This document shows positions 16,787 to 24,406 of a stretch of DNA of 36,413 nt, piece by piece. The stretch is from Rhodospirillaceae bacterium. Lineage in GTDB: Bacteria > Pseudomonadota > Alphaproteobacteria > Rhodospirillales > Casp-alpha2. The stretch is taken from NCBI GenBank assembly GCA_002706405.1, contig PALN01000069.1, forward strand, positions 1 through 36,413, written 5' to 3'. How positions within the stretch are numbered: position 1 is the first letter of the stretch; every line of letters starts with the position of its first letter. Both the position numbers and the translations under genes were made by a program. Under the pieces are notes generated by a model. That model had not been told where the DNA came from and ran no database searches. It was given only the letters and a program-made list of their open reading frames with translations.

Positions 16787-17314
16787 ATGTCCGTGCTTGA
16801 GATCATCGTTGCCCCCGATCCGCGCCTGAAGCGCCGGGCGGAACCCGTCGACAAGGTCGATGACGCGATCCGCAAGATCATGGACGACATGCTGGACACC
16901 ATGTACGCGGCCAACGGCATCGGCCTGGCCGGCCCGCAGGTCGGCATCCTCAAGCGCATCATCGTGGTCGACGTGTCGCGCGAAGAGGGGGTGCGCGAGC
17001 CCCTGCAGATGGCCAATCCGGAAGTGATCTGGGAAAGCGATGACGAACGCAGCTACGAGGAAGGGTGCTTGTCCCTGCCCGACCATTTCGCCGAGGTCAT
17101 CCGGCCCGAGGCGGTGAAGGTCCGTTATCTCGACCGCGAGAACGAAATCCGCACCATCGACGCCGACGACATCCTGGCGACCTGCATTCAGCACGAGATC
17201 GACCATCTGGACGGCGTCCTGTTCGTCGACCATATCTCGTCCCTGAAGCGCAACATGATCATCAGGAAGCTGCAGAAGTTCAAAAAGCTGCAGGCGGAAG
17301 AGGCCACGGCCTGA
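16787..17314 (+). CDS. def: Peptide deformylase
   Basis: Removes the formyl group from the N-terminal methionine of new proteins, using a bound metal. The 175-residue protein has all three motifs: GIGLAGPQ (44-51; canonical GxGLAAxQ, so Pro replaces Ala), EGCLS with Cys94 (metal ligand) and QHEIDH with His136, Glu137 and His140. The C-terminal basic helix (KRNMIIRKLQKFKKL) is typical of proteobacterial type 1 enzymes. It is followed by fmt after 53 bases, the classical pair that adds and removes formyl groups. Confidence 0.97.
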   Translation: MSVLEIIVAPDPRLKRRAEPVDKVDDAIRKIMDDMLDTMYAANGIGLAGPQVGILKRIIVVDVSREEGVREPLQMANPEVIWESDDERSYEEGCLSLPDHFAEVIRPEAVKVRYLDRENEIRTIDADDILATCIQHEIDHLDGVLFVDHISSLKRNMIIRKLQKFKKLQAEEATA

Positions 17315-17367
17315 CCGTTTCCGCCCCGGCGCTTTACCGCGTCCGTCATGCCCTCTAAAACCCTTCC

Positions 17368-18294
17368 ATGACCGCACTCGATCTCATCTTCATGGGTTCG
17401 CCCGATTTCTCGATCCCGGCGCTCCAGGCATTGCTGGATGCGGGCCACCGCGTGTCCTGCGTCTATGCCCAGCCGCCGCGCCCGGCCAACCGGGGCCACA
17501 AGGAAACGCCATGCCCGGTCCATGCCTTTGCGCTGGAACAGGGCTTGACCGTGCGCACGCCGAAAAGCTTGAAGGACCCGGCCGACCAGGCGGCCTTCGC
17601 GACGTTGAAGGCCGATGCGGCGGTGGTCGTCGCCTACGGTTTGATCCTGCCGCAGGCGGTGCTCGACGCTCCCCGCCTGGGCTGTCTCAACATTCATGCC
17701 TCGCTGCTGCCGCGTTGGCGGGGCGCCGCCCCCATTCAGCGCGCCATCCAGGCGGGCGACCATGAGACGGGCGTGACAATCATGCAGATGGACGCGGGCC
17801 TCGACACGGGCGACATGCTGTTGACCGGCAAGCTGCCGATCACCGACACGACCACGGCGGGGGCGCTGCACGACGACCTGTCGGCGCTGGGGGCAAAGCT
17901 GATCGTGACGGCGCTGGAAGGGCTTGAAGCCGGAACCCTTCCGGCCACGCCGCAGCCCGACGCGGGCGTGACCTACGCGGCCAAGCTGGACAAGGCGGAA
18001 GGCCGGCTCGACTGGACCAAGCCGGCGGCGGAGCTTGCCCGCACCGTGCGCGCCTTCGATCCCTGGCCCGGCACCTGGTTCGAAGTCGGCAAGGAGCGCA
18101 TCAAGGTGCTGGCGGCGGAAGCGGTCGATGGCGATGACGACGTCCAACCCGGCACGGTGCTGGACGATCGCGCGACGATCCAATGCGGCGCCGGCGCTCT
18201 TCGGCCGACGCGCCTGCAGCGACCCGGCAAAGGCGCGATGGATGCCGGCGATTTTCTGCGCGGCTTCGACCTGCCGCAAGGAAGCCGGCTTTAA
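17368..18294 (+). CDS. fmt: Methionyl-tRNA formyltransferase
   Basis: Formylates initiator Met-tRNA using 10-formyltetrahydrofolate. The protein is 308 residues. The N-terminal Rossmann part starts with [15 protein letters not shown]. The catalytic set is Asn108, His110 (in [16 protein letters not shown]) and Asp146 (in [11 protein letters not shown]). The C-terminal tRNA-binding domain starts near 205 ([12 protein letters not shown]). Length and motifs fit the family. It is directly downstream of def. In most relatives truA would follow, but here about 6.1 kb of other genes intervenes. Confidence 0.97.
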   Translation: MTALDLIFMGSPDFSIPALQALLDAGHRVSCVYAQPPRPANRGHKETPCPVHAFALEQGLTVRTPKSLKDPADQAAFATLKADAAVVVAYGLILPQAVLDAPRLGCLNIHASLLPRWRGAAPIQRAIQAGDHETGVTIMQMDAGLDTGDMLLTGKLPITDTTTAGALHDDLSALGAKLIVTALEGLEAGTLPATPQPDAGVTYAAKLDKAEGRLDWTKPAAELARTVRAFDPWPGTWFEVGKERIKVLAAEAVDGDDDVQPGTVLDDRATIQCGAGALRPTRLQRPGKGAMDAGDFLRGFDLPQGSRL

Positions 18295-18439
18295 CCGCTT
18301 CGTATCTTTTTGGCTGAATACAATATTACGTTGCCAGCCAACAGGCGCGTGAGTAATCTCGCGCCGCCGCTCGGCTTCCGGAATGGGGGGAGGCCGATCA
18401 AAAGGCCCGGCGGTCCCGATTGTCAGGGACACCCGAGGT

Positions 18440-18892
18440 ATGGCGATTTACGCAGAAATTCTGACCTCGCACAGGTTGGTCGTCGCGTCCTTGTCGGGAC
18501 GGGTCGATATCGATTCCGTACGTCATGTGATCATCCAGCTTAAAAGCCGGACGGATTTCGTGTGGAATTTCGACCGGATCGTGTTCGTCGATGGGGCCAC
18601 GGATTTTTCCCGGCTTGATATGGCCGAACTGGCGGCGATCAAAGAGGCCGTCGCCCGCGCTTATTTCTCCGGGTCCGACGCGGCCTTGGCCGCGCCTCCC
18701 TACTATCGCTTCGCCCTCGTCTGCGGCGGGGTGATGGAGGGGATCATTGGGAAAATGTTCGCCACGCTGCTGGACGTGGAGGCGACGCCGATGATCGACA
18801 TGAAGGTATGCCGTTCGGCGGCCGAGGCGCTTTCCTGGCTGGGCCGGGACACCTTGGCGGCGGAAGATGTTCTGAAAATCGCCGGGCGGTGA
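18440..18892 (+). CDS. SpoIIAA/STAS-like hypothetical protein
   Basis: A 150-residue soluble protein whose strand-helix pattern resembles the SpoIIAA-like (STAS/Sec14-type) fold. It opens with two strands (AEILTSHRLVVASLSGRVD), then a helix, RIVFVDGATDFSRLD, a helix AELAAIKEAVARAYF, a buried strand YRFALVCGG, and a last helix SAAEALSWLGRD. No catalytic motif is evident. ATG 18440 is used. An AGGGA about 10 bases upstream may be its ribosome binding site. It sits alone between fmt and a terminator. The STAS-like assignment rests on pattern only, so function is unknown. Confidence 0.65.
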   Translation: MAIYAEILTSHRLVVASLSGRVDIDSVRHVIIQLKSRTDFVWNFDRIVFVDGATDFSRLDMAELAAIKEAVARAYFSGSDAALAAPPYYRFALVCGGVMEGIIGKMFATLLDVEATPMIDMKVCRSAAEALSWLGRDTLAAEDVLKIAGR

Positions 18893-18898
18893 TTTTCG

Positions 18899-18925
18899 GG
18901 CCGGCGTCGTTCAGCCGGCCTTTTT
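18899..18925 (+). terminator. Intrinsic terminator overlapping the 3' end of the DsbA-family gene
   Basis: GGCCGGC (18899-18905) pairs perfectly with GCCGGCC (18914-18920), loop of 8, followed by five Ts (18921-18925). It ends transcription of the SpoIIAA-like gene. The 3' arm and T-tract are also the last codons of the convergent DsbA-family gene, and the stop codon of that gene is in the loop. Confidence 0.8.
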
Positions 18926-19549
18926 CTGCGCCCCGGCGGCCTGGGCCAGTTGCTCCAGGCCTTCATAGGGTTGGGCGCCGACCAGGCCGTGCAACTGGCC
19001 GTCGGGTGCCGCGACGACGAAGGTCGGCACGCCGGTGACGCCGTATTGATGGGACTTGGCCCAGTCGGCATCGACGGCGTCCTTGAAGGTCCGCTCCTCG
19101 ATCACCTTGCGCGCTTCCGCGACATCCAGGCCGGCGGCCTTGACGATATCCAGGATCACCTCGACGTCGCCGATGTTGCGCTGGTCGACGAAATAGGCTT
19201 CGAAGAACTTGTCGTGGATGGCCGCGCCGCCGGGCTGGGTTTCGGCCCATTTGCCGACTTCCTGCGCCAGGCGGGAATTGTAGGTATGGCTGCGGTCCTT
19301 GAAGGGCAGGCCCTCGGCCTGCATCAGGCCCTGCATGCGGGCGTTCTTCTGGGCGATTTCCTCGGGCCCCGTGCCGAACATGTCGGCAAGCGTGCGGCCC
19401 TCGGCCGGGGTTTCCGGATGCAGCGGGAAATGCACCAGCTTGATGGTGACGTCGTAATTTTCCTTCAGCTGCTTCACCCGGTTGTCGCCCAGGTAGCACC
19501 AGGGGCAGACGTAATCGGAGAACACTTCCAGGGTGATCGGATCGGCCAT
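18911..19549 (-). CDS. DsbA family oxidoreductase (FrnE-like)
   Basis: A 212-residue cytoplasmic thioredoxin-fold protein of the FrnE/2-hydroxychromene-2-carboxylate isomerase branch of DsbA. The active site C15-P-W-C18 directly follows the first strand (ITLEVFSDYV). There is no signal peptide. The helical insertion (about 50-150) and the cis-Pro loop GVTGVPTF complete the fold. FrnE-like proteins act as thiol-disulfide oxidoreductases, in Deinococcus linked to stress tolerance. AAGGA lies 9 bases before the ATG. The 3' end doubles as a terminator for the convergent gene. The substrate is unknown. Confidence 0.9.
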   Translation of the reverse strand: MADPITLEVFSDYVCPWCYLGDNRVKQLKENYDVTIKLVHFPLHPETPAEGRTLADMFGTGPEEIAQKNARMQGLMQAEGLPFKDRSHTYNSRLAQEVGKWAETQPGGAAIHDKFFEAYFVDQRNIGDVEVILDIVKAAGLDVAEARKVIEERTFKDAVDADWAKSHQYGVTGVPTFVVAAPDGQLHGLVGAQPYEGLEQLAQAAGAQKKAG

Positions 19550-19613
19550 CGGGGGTATTCCTTGTGTTGCGGATGTGACGTCAATTTAGGGTGCCCATGC
19601 CGGAATTCAAACA

Positions 19614-19883
19614 ATGAACGGTTCACATGGCTGTTACGTCTATGTCCTCGGCACCGGGGACGGCGCGGTCGCCCGCACCTATGTCGGCTGGTCGACGGAT
19701 GTGACCGCTCGGCTGGAGGCCCATAATTCGGGCAAGGGGGCGAAGTCCACGCGGGGCCGCACTTGGCGGATCCTGTATGTGGAACGCTACCGCACGCGGG
19801 GCGAGGCCATGTCGCGGGAATGGCATCTGAAGCGCGACCGGAAGTTCCGCCGCGCCTTGCTGGACGGCGCGATCCCGGTGTGA
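19614..19883 (+). CDS. GIY-YIG nuclease superfamily protein
   Basis: An 89-residue small GIY-YIG protein of the YhbQ/UPF0213 type. The GIY element is YVY (8-10), YIG is YVG (23-25), and the expected Arg33 and His37 follow in the helix (TARLEAHNSGKGAKST). A conserved Glu64/Glu69 region (GEAMSREWHLKR) completes the active site. Such stand-alone proteins are found in many bacteria; E. coli YhbQ has been linked to DNA cleavage and repair. The start ATG 19614 has no clear Shine-Dalgarno. It is divergent from the DsbA-family gene. Confidence 0.88.
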   Translation: MNGSHGCYVYVLGTGDGAVARTYVGWSTDVTARLEAHNSGKGAKSTRGRTWRILYVERYRTRGEAMSREWHLKRDRKFRRALLDGAIPV

Positions 19884-19902
19884 GCGGAATCGCGGGACCC
19901 GG

Positions 19903-20082
19903 TTAGACCAGCCGGATGTCGGCGCCGTTGCCGTAGCTGCCTTGGATCAGGGACGTGGCATGGCGCACCATGTCGGCCCCTTCGTGGCGGCGGATGACGA
20001 AGGCGTTGCGGCCCGCGTCCGGCGCATGGCTGACGAAGTTGTGCAGGCCATAGGTGATGAGAAAGGTTTGTTCGGTTGTCAT
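19903..20082 (-). CDS. Small protein of unknown function (59 residues)
   Basis: A short frame from ATG 20082 to TAA 19903 encoding a 59-residue protein beginning MTTEQTFLITYGLHNF and ending NGADIRLV. AGGA lies 8 bases ahead of the ATG, in an otherwise AT-rich leader, which is good support for translation. The sequence has no membrane segment, cysteine or known motif. It contains RNAFVIRRHEGADMVRHA, a mixed charged segment. It converges on the GIY-YIG gene with 19 bases between stops. I do not recognise it. Confidence 0.55.
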   Translation of the reverse strand: MTTEQTFLITYGLHNFVSHAPDAGRNAFVIRRHEGADMVRHATSLIQGSYGNGADIRLV

Positions 20083-20224
20083 AAAAGATTTCCTAATTGG
20101 AGATTTGGCCGGAAGCGCTGCACAGGGCGACTGCCCCGGCGCGGGCCGGCAGTGATTGGTGTTGGTGTGGGGAGGTGGTCCCGCTGGGGGGCGGCGCTCG
20201 GAGGGCGGCCGTTCCCTGTCGGCG

Positions 20225-20395
20225 TTATTCGGAAGATGCAGTCCCGAGCGGCGCGGAATCAGCGGCCGGCTGGTCGGCGTCCGTAGACGTTCCCGCCTTT
20301 GCGGCTTCTTTCGCGGCGGCGCGTTCGGCCTTCTTGGCGGCCTTCAGGCGTTCACGTTCTTTGCGTTCGAAATCGTAATTTGGCTTGCGGGCCAT
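20225..20395 (-). CDS. Small lysine-rich basic protein (56 residues)
   Basis: A short frame of 56 codons from ATG 20395 to TAA 20225. The product starts MARKPNYDFERKERERLKAA, continues with a Lys/Ala-rich helical stretch and ends in an acidic, Ser/Thr/Ala-rich tail. Short proteins with the same MARKPNYDFERxERE start are common in alphaproteobacteria, which supports it as a real gene; their function is not known. GAGA precedes the start. It is next to cspA, in the same direction, 115 bases downstream of its stop. Confidence 0.65.
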   Translation of the reverse strand: MARKPNYDFERKERERLKAAKKAERAAAKEAAKAGTSTDADQPAADSAPLGTASSE

Positions 20396-20510
20396 CTTTG
20401 TCTCTCATGATGGAAGCGGGTCAGAATGCCCTTGCGGGCAGCCGACGAAACCAGGGCCGGGAAAGGATCGGCCGAAGCGGACCCCTTCCCGTAACCCGGC
20501 GTCGTTCTGA

Positions 20511-20720
20511 TTAATCGGCGAGCGACAGATTCTCGGCGGCAGTCTTGCCGTTCTGGCCGGCGGTCAGGTCGTAGGTGACCTTCTGGCCTTCCTTGAGGGT
20601 GCTCAGGCCGGCGCGCTCGACGGCGGAAATGTGCACGAAGGCGTCCTTGGAACCGTCTTCCGGTTCGATGAAGCCATAGCCTTTGTCGGCGTTGAAAAAC
20701 TTAACGGTACCTGTGGTCAT
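20511..20720 (-). CDS. Cold-shock protein (CspA family)
   Basis: A 69-residue single cold-shock domain protein that binds single-stranded RNA and DNA. RNP1 is KGYGFIE (13-19) and RNP2 is DAFVHIS (27-32). The start MTTGTVKFFNADKGYGF is the common alphaproteobacterial type. AGAGGA lies 8 bases upstream of the ATG. A hairpin is present in the leader at 20756-20772. Whether it is cold-induced or constitutive cannot be told from sequence. Confidence 0.95.
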   Translation of the reverse strand: MTTGTVKFFNADKGYGFIEPEDGSKDAFVHISAVERAGLSTLKEGQKVTYDLTAGQNGKTAAENLSLAD

Positions 20721-20755
20721 GTTTGATGTCCTCTAACAGGAGTATGGGTGCCGTA

Positions 20756-20772
20756 CGACGCCTCATGCGTCG
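20756..20772 (-). other. Hairpin in the cspA leader
   Basis: CGACGC (20756-20761) and GCGTCG (20767-20772) form a perfect 6-bp stem with a 5-base loop, 36 bases upstream of the cold-shock gene's ATG. Cold-shock genes often have structured leaders; a regulatory role here is inference. Confidence 0.4.
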
Positions 20773-20896
20773 AACAGCCGGGATAACGCTCGCATTGTCA
20801 GGGGATCACGAAGATGACCGGCGTACCGATCTTTCAAATCACGAAAACAAAATGCAACTCGCTGGACGTGACCCTAATGGGGAGGCTGCCGGAAGT

Positions 20897-20929
20897 CAAA
20901 CGAATAAAATAATAACGCCGGATAGGCGT
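20897..20929 (-). terminator. Intrinsic terminator downstream of the LLM oxidoreductase
   Basis: On the minus strand ACGCC (20929-20925) and GGCGT (20919-20915) form a 5-bp stem with a TATCC loop, followed by TATTATTTTATT. It lies 100 bases after the LLM gene stop and before cspA. It would end the three-gene unit that begins at 24269. Confidence 0.6.
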
Positions 20930-21029
20930 AAAAATTATTGAAGAATTCTGTCGTTGCGGCACGAACTTGAGAAATAAAACATTCAAAATAACTGATAAGC
21001 ATAAAATAGATGTCCAATCCGTTTTTTGC

Positions 21030-22049
21030 TTATTTTTCCTCGGTATTTTTCCGCGCCGCCGCCGCAAGCAGCTCGTAGGACCGTCGCCGGTCGGCCTGAT
21101 GATAGGTCCAGGTCAGCACGACGACTTCGTCGATGCCGTAGGCCTGTGCCCGCCCGGACAGTTCGCTCAATACCTGATCGCCGATGCCGATGATGGCGCG
21201 CTCCCGATACCTGGCGAGCCAGGCCTGTTCCGGCGCCGTGTAGTCGTAGCCGGCTAGTGTCTCGGGCGATTCCATGGGCCCGCGCCGACCCGTCTCGCGC
21301 ATCAGCCGGGCATGGGCGCGCGACGTGAACAGGCGTTCGGCCTCTTCCTCGGTGTCGGCCGCGAGCGCCCAAATGCACACATTGGCCTGGGGCTCCGGAT
21401 GGCGTTCCGACGGCTGATAGCGTTCGCGGTAGAGATCCAGCGCGCGCTCGACCCCATGGCCGTCGGTGATGAAGTGCGCGAAGCAATAGGGAATGCCGAA
21501 GTGCGCCGCGACCTGGGCGCCGAAGTCGGAAGTGCCGAGCATCCAGACTTCCGGCGAGCCGGGAAACATGGGATGGGCCTCGACGCCGCGGAAGGGATGG
21601 CCCTCGATCAGGTCCTGCCCGGACACCCAGGCCATCAGGTCGCGCACGTTGGCGGGAAAGTGGTCGGCGTCCTCGGCCGCGTTGGGGTTGAGCGCCAGCG
21701 CCGTCTTGCCGTCGGACCCGGGGGCCCGGCCCAAACCCAGATCGATGCGCCCGGGGGCGATGGCTTCCAGCACGCGGAACTGTTCGGCCACTTTCAGCGG
21801 CGCGTAATGGGGCAGCATGACCCCGGCCGAGCCGATGCGGATGCGGTCCGTCGATTGGGCGATGGCGGCCATGACGATTTCCGGCGCCGTGCCGACGATG
21901 GACGGGTGGTCGTGATGTTCCGACACCCAGAACCGGGCATAGCCCAGGTCCTCGCAATGCTTGGCCAAGTCGATGGTGTCGCGGATCGCCTGATCCGGAG
22001 ACTGGCCCCGGGCGGCGGTGGATTGGTCGAGGACGGAAAGTTTGAGCAT
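21030..22049 (-). CDS. LLM class flavin-dependent oxidoreductase
   Basis: A 339-residue protein of the bacterial luciferase-like monooxygenase family, subgroup with short-form members such as YhbW and MsnO8. It has the TIM-barrel pattern of the family: LSVLDQSTA at the start, RFWVSEHHD, IGSAGVMLPHYAPLKVAEQFRVL (quoted in parts), PGRIDLGLGRAPGSD and GSPEVWMLGTS. Such enzymes use reduced FMN and oxygen on organic substrates. The substrate is unknown here. It starts 33 bases after the second of two tandem paralogues on the same strand, so it is probably co-transcribed with them. No clear Shine-Dalgarno is seen at its start. Confidence 0.9.
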   Translation of the reverse strand: MLKLSVLDQSTAARGQSPDQAIRDTIDLAKHCEDLGYARFWVSEHHDHPSIVGTAPEIVMAAIAQSTDRIRIGSAGVMLPHYAPLKVAEQFRVLEAIAPGRIDLGLGRAPGSDGKTALALNPNAAEDADHFPANVRDLMAWVSGQDLIEGHPFRGVEAHPMFPGSPEVWMLGTSDFGAQVAAHFGIPYCFAHFITDGHGVERALDLYRERYQPSERHPEPQANVCIWALAADTEEEAERLFTSRAHARLMRETGRRGPMESPETLAGYDYTAPEQAWLARYRERAIIGIGDQVLSELSGRAQAYGIDEVVVLTWTYHQADRRRSYELLAAAARKNTEEK

Positions 22050-22082
22050 GAGCGGGGGCGGGGCGCGACGGGCGCGGTCCGC

Positions 22083-23150
22083 CTATTCCAAGGCCGCCAG
22101 CATGGGTGCTGAATCTTCGATCATCTGGATGCGATCCATGCCCTGCTTCATTTCCGTCATGATGAATTCGGCGCGCCGGCCGGGGCCGCCGACTTCCATG
22201 TTGGGGAACAGGTTGGACCAGGCGTCCATCTTCACCGACAGCGCGCAGAGCACCCCGCCGATGGTCGTGTGATAACCGCGGATCACGGCCTCGACCCGGC
22301 GGAAGCGTTCGGCGGAAATGTTGTCCCACATGTGCTTGGTGCCGCGTTCGAAGTTCTCGAACCGGCCGGTGATGGCAGCCATCAGTTCGTTGATGGTGGT
22401 CGTCATCATGTCCATGGTCTGCATCAGCGAGGGATTGTTCTTCATCGCGAAGTTTTCACGCAGGAGGTCCATGGTATCCAGGAACTCGGTGATCGTCGGC
22501 TCGATGTCGTCCAGCACGTTCTTGTAGTAGCTGAGCGACAGGAAAATGTCGCCGTAGTCCTCGATGAACTTGGGCAGATCCTCGATCTTGATGTTCAGCT
22601 TCTGCGCCATCAGCTTCAGTTTCTCGAGCGCCTTTTTCTTGTCGGGAGAGCGGAACAGCCGGACCACGTCCTGGAAATTCTTCACATCGACGTCGTCGCC
22701 GCCGTAGATCTGGCCGATCAAGGGGCCGGTGAATTCCCGCATGTACTCCGTCAGTTCGCCGCTCTTGGCTTCGGACAGCTTCAGGTATTCGACGTTGTTG
22801 ACCTCGATGCCCAGGTCGCGGAGCGAGATGCGCAGGGAATAGACATCGTAGCTCGGCAGATCGCCCAGTTTCTTCATCAGGATCATGTCGGGATGGCGGA
22901 AGCCGTCGGCCCAGCCGAACTCCGCCGGCAGGGCGTCGATCGACACCTGGCCCGACCCCGTGTCCTTGTCGGAAAAGATTTCCACCATGCTTTCAAAGCG
23001 CGCGTTCTTGATCAGGCGGGCGCGGCGCAGGGGGGCGGTCTTGATCGGCAGCATCACCAACGGCAGGGTGTGCAGCGAATCGCGATCCTCGTCGTCGATC
23101 TCCTTATCGAGATTGAGATCGCCGAAGGTAAATGCCTTGTCTTCGCTCAA
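22083..23150 (-). CDS. Uncharacterised helical protein, paralogue B of a tandem pair
   Basis: A 355-residue, apparently soluble, alpha-helical protein that I cannot assign to a family. It aligns along its length with the product of 23172-24269; by eye about half the residues match. Shared blocks include RARLIKNAR, LPSYDVYSLRI, GIEVN, INELMAAI.GRFE, YHTTIGG-LCAL-VKM and EFIM-EMKQG. No membrane segment, nucleotide-binding loop or metal cluster is evident. It starts at TTG 23150: GTGAGGA lies 7 bases upstream and the next in-frame Met is 33 residues on. Only 21 bases separate it from paralogue A. The two may form a heteromeric complex (inference). Confidence 0.75.
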   Translation of the reverse strand: MSEDKAFTFGDLNLDKEIDDEDRDSLHTLPLVMLPIKTAPLRRARLIKNARFESMVEIFSDKDTGSGQVSIDALPAEFGWADGFRHPDMILMKKLGDLPSYDVYSLRISLRDLGIEVNNVEYLKLSEAKSGELTEYMREFTGPLIGQIYGGDDVDVKNFQDVVRLFRSPDKKKALEKLKLMAQKLNIKIEDLPKFIEDYGDIFLSLSYYKNVLDDIEPTITEFLDTMDLLRENFAMKNNPSLMQTMDMMTTTINELMAAITGRFENFERGTKHMWDNISAERFRRVEAVIRGYHTTIGGVLCALSVKMDAWSNLFPNMEVGGPGRRAEFIMTEMKQGMDRIQMIEDSAPMLAALE

Positions 23151-23171
23151 TGCTTGGTCCTCACCGCGCGC

Positions 23172-24269
23172 CTACTTGGCCCACTCGATGGTTTCGATTT
23201 TGGGCGCGTTCGCTTGAATCTCGCGGACCTTCTCGATCCCTTGTTTCATTTCGGACATGATGAACTCGCCCCGCTTGATCGGCCCGCCCACGGTCGGCGA
23301 CGGGAATCGATCGGCGAAGGCATTCATCTTCACGGTCAGCGCACACAGGCAGCCGCCGATGGTGGTGTGGTATTCCTCGACGAATTTCTTGACCGTCTTG
23401 AAGCGGTCGGCGGTCAGGTCTTCCCACATGCCGTTGGTGTAGCGGTCAAAGGTTTCGAAGCGGCCCGAGATCGCGGCCATCAATTCGTTGATCGCCCCTT
23501 CGATCTGGTCGCAGGTGTTCATCATGTTGACGTTGGTTCTCAGTTGGAAATTGTCGCGGATCTCGTCCATGGAGTTCATGAACTCGTCGATGATCGGCTC
23601 CAGCGCATCCAGGCATTGGCGGAAGTAGGACAGGGACAGGAACACGTCGCCATAGTCTTCCAGGAACTTGGGCACGTCGCGCATCTTGATGCGCAGCTTC
23701 TGCGCCATCTGGTCCAGCTTCTTGCGCACCATTTCCACGTCCGGGCTTTCGAACAGTTTGACCATGTCGTCGAAGGTCTGAATGTTCAGGTCATCCTTGC
23801 CGTAGATTTCCTGAATCAGCGGGCGTGTGAACTGGGTCATGTAGGCCGTCAGCTCGGACACCTTGTGGTCCGACAGCTTCAGGTCCTCGATGGCATTCAC
23901 CTCGATCCCTTCCTGGCGGAACAGGATGCGCAGGGAGTAGACGTCGTAGCTGGGCAGCGGCGCCAGCTTGCGCAGCATGACAAGGTCCGGATGGCGCTTG
24001 CGGCCCTTGCCCGACCAGCCGTAATCCTTGGCCAATTCCTCGACATCCATCTGGCCGGAGCCGATGCCCTGGCCCTGGAACAATTCGACGACGCTGTTGA
24101 GGCGCGCGTTCTTGATCAGCCGCGCGCGGTGCAGCGATGGCGTTTGAAACGGCAGGATGGACAGGGGCAGGATATGCAACGCGTCGCGGTCTTCGTCGCG
24201 CTGCGTCGAGGGCACGCCGGACGGTTCGGCGGGATCGGGAAAATCTTGATCTTTCGCGGCGTCGGTCAT
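23172..24269 (-). CDS. Uncharacterised helical protein, paralogue A of a tandem pair
   Basis: The 365-residue first gene of the unit. It starts at ATG 24269 (MTDAAKDQDFPDPAEP); an in-frame TTG at 24350 is less likely. After an acidic, Pro-rich N-terminal tail (about 35 residues) it aligns with paralogue B from DEDRDALHILPLSILP to the end. Both have a central helical region (about 200-300) with the LPSYDVYSLRI and GIEVN blocks before it and the YHTTIGG block near the C-terminus. A carries three cysteines (in RQCLDALE, NTCDQIE and GGCLCAL) in the second half, of which B keeps only one (GGVLCAL). No function can be assigned. An AT-rich stretch upstream (24310-24370) is the likely promoter region and is shared with divergent truA. 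Confidence 0.75.
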   Translation of the reverse strand: MTDAAKDQDFPDPAEPSGVPSTQRDEDRDALHILPLSILPFQTPSLHRARLIKNARLNSVVELFQGQGIGSGQMDVEELAKDYGWSGKGRKRHPDLVMLRKLAPLPSYDVYSLRILFRQEGIEVNAIEDLKLSDHKVSELTAYMTQFTRPLIQEIYGKDDLNIQTFDDMVKLFESPDVEMVRKKLDQMAQKLRIKMRDVPKFLEDYGDVFLSLSYFRQCLDALEPIIDEFMNSMDEIRDNFQLRTNVNMMNTCDQIEGAINELMAAISGRFETFDRYTNGMWEDLTADRFKTVKKFVEEYHTTIGGCLCALTVKMNAFADRFPSPTVGGPIKRGEFIMSEMKQGIEKVREIQANAPKIETIEWAK

Positions 24270-24309
24270 GGATGCCTGCCCAGGTTCAAATCCTTCGGCC
24301 GGATCGGCC

Positions 24310-24370
24310 TTTAGACTTCTATTGTCCGTTAAAATACCTATTTTAAACAACTTTTATAGCATCAATTAAT
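24310..24370. promoter_or_regulatory. AT-rich divergent promoter region (paralogue unit / truA)
   Basis: A markedly AT-rich stretch in an otherwise GC-rich area, between paralogue A (minus) and truA (plus). On the minus strand TATAAA, TAAAAT and TATTTT are all possible -10 boxes, so I give no exact assignment. Confidence 0.4.
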
Positions 24371-24389
24371 CCGGTGGAGCCAATAGCCC

Positions 24390-24406
24390 CTTGCCGGTTC
24401 GGCAAG
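24390..24406 (+). other. 7-bp hairpin just ahead of truA
   Basis: CTTGCCG (24390-24396) pairs with CGGCAAG (24400-24406) across a 3-base loop, ending 14 bases before the truA ATG and directly ahead of its purine-rich ribosome binding region. It has no T-tract. Its position could affect truA translation; this is inference. Confidence 0.4.

Larger units (their letters stand above)
20721..21029. other. 309-base intergenic region, AT-rich at its right half
   Basis: No gene was found on either strand. The left half (20721-20900) is the cspA leader and must hold its promoter; I could not assign -35 and -10 boxes with confidence. The right half (20840-21029) is AT-rich compared with the flanks and contains the terminator at 20897-20929. 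Confidence 0.6.

Noticed and set aside
20427-20440. TGCCC-TTGC-GGGCA hairpin as a terminator of cspA
   Set aside because: Five-bp stem with no T-tract on the minus strand; too weak to list as a terminator.
20834-21067. 77-codon minus-strand frame in the cspA-LLM gap
   Set aside because: It spans the terminator, overlaps the LLM gene end in another frame and has no ribosome binding site.
22269-24314. 681-codon plus-strand open frame across the paralogue pair
   Set aside because: A high-GC shadow: it runs antisense across two real genes and their gap, is full of His/Asp/Leu/Val repeats expected from the reverse frame, and has no recognisable domain.
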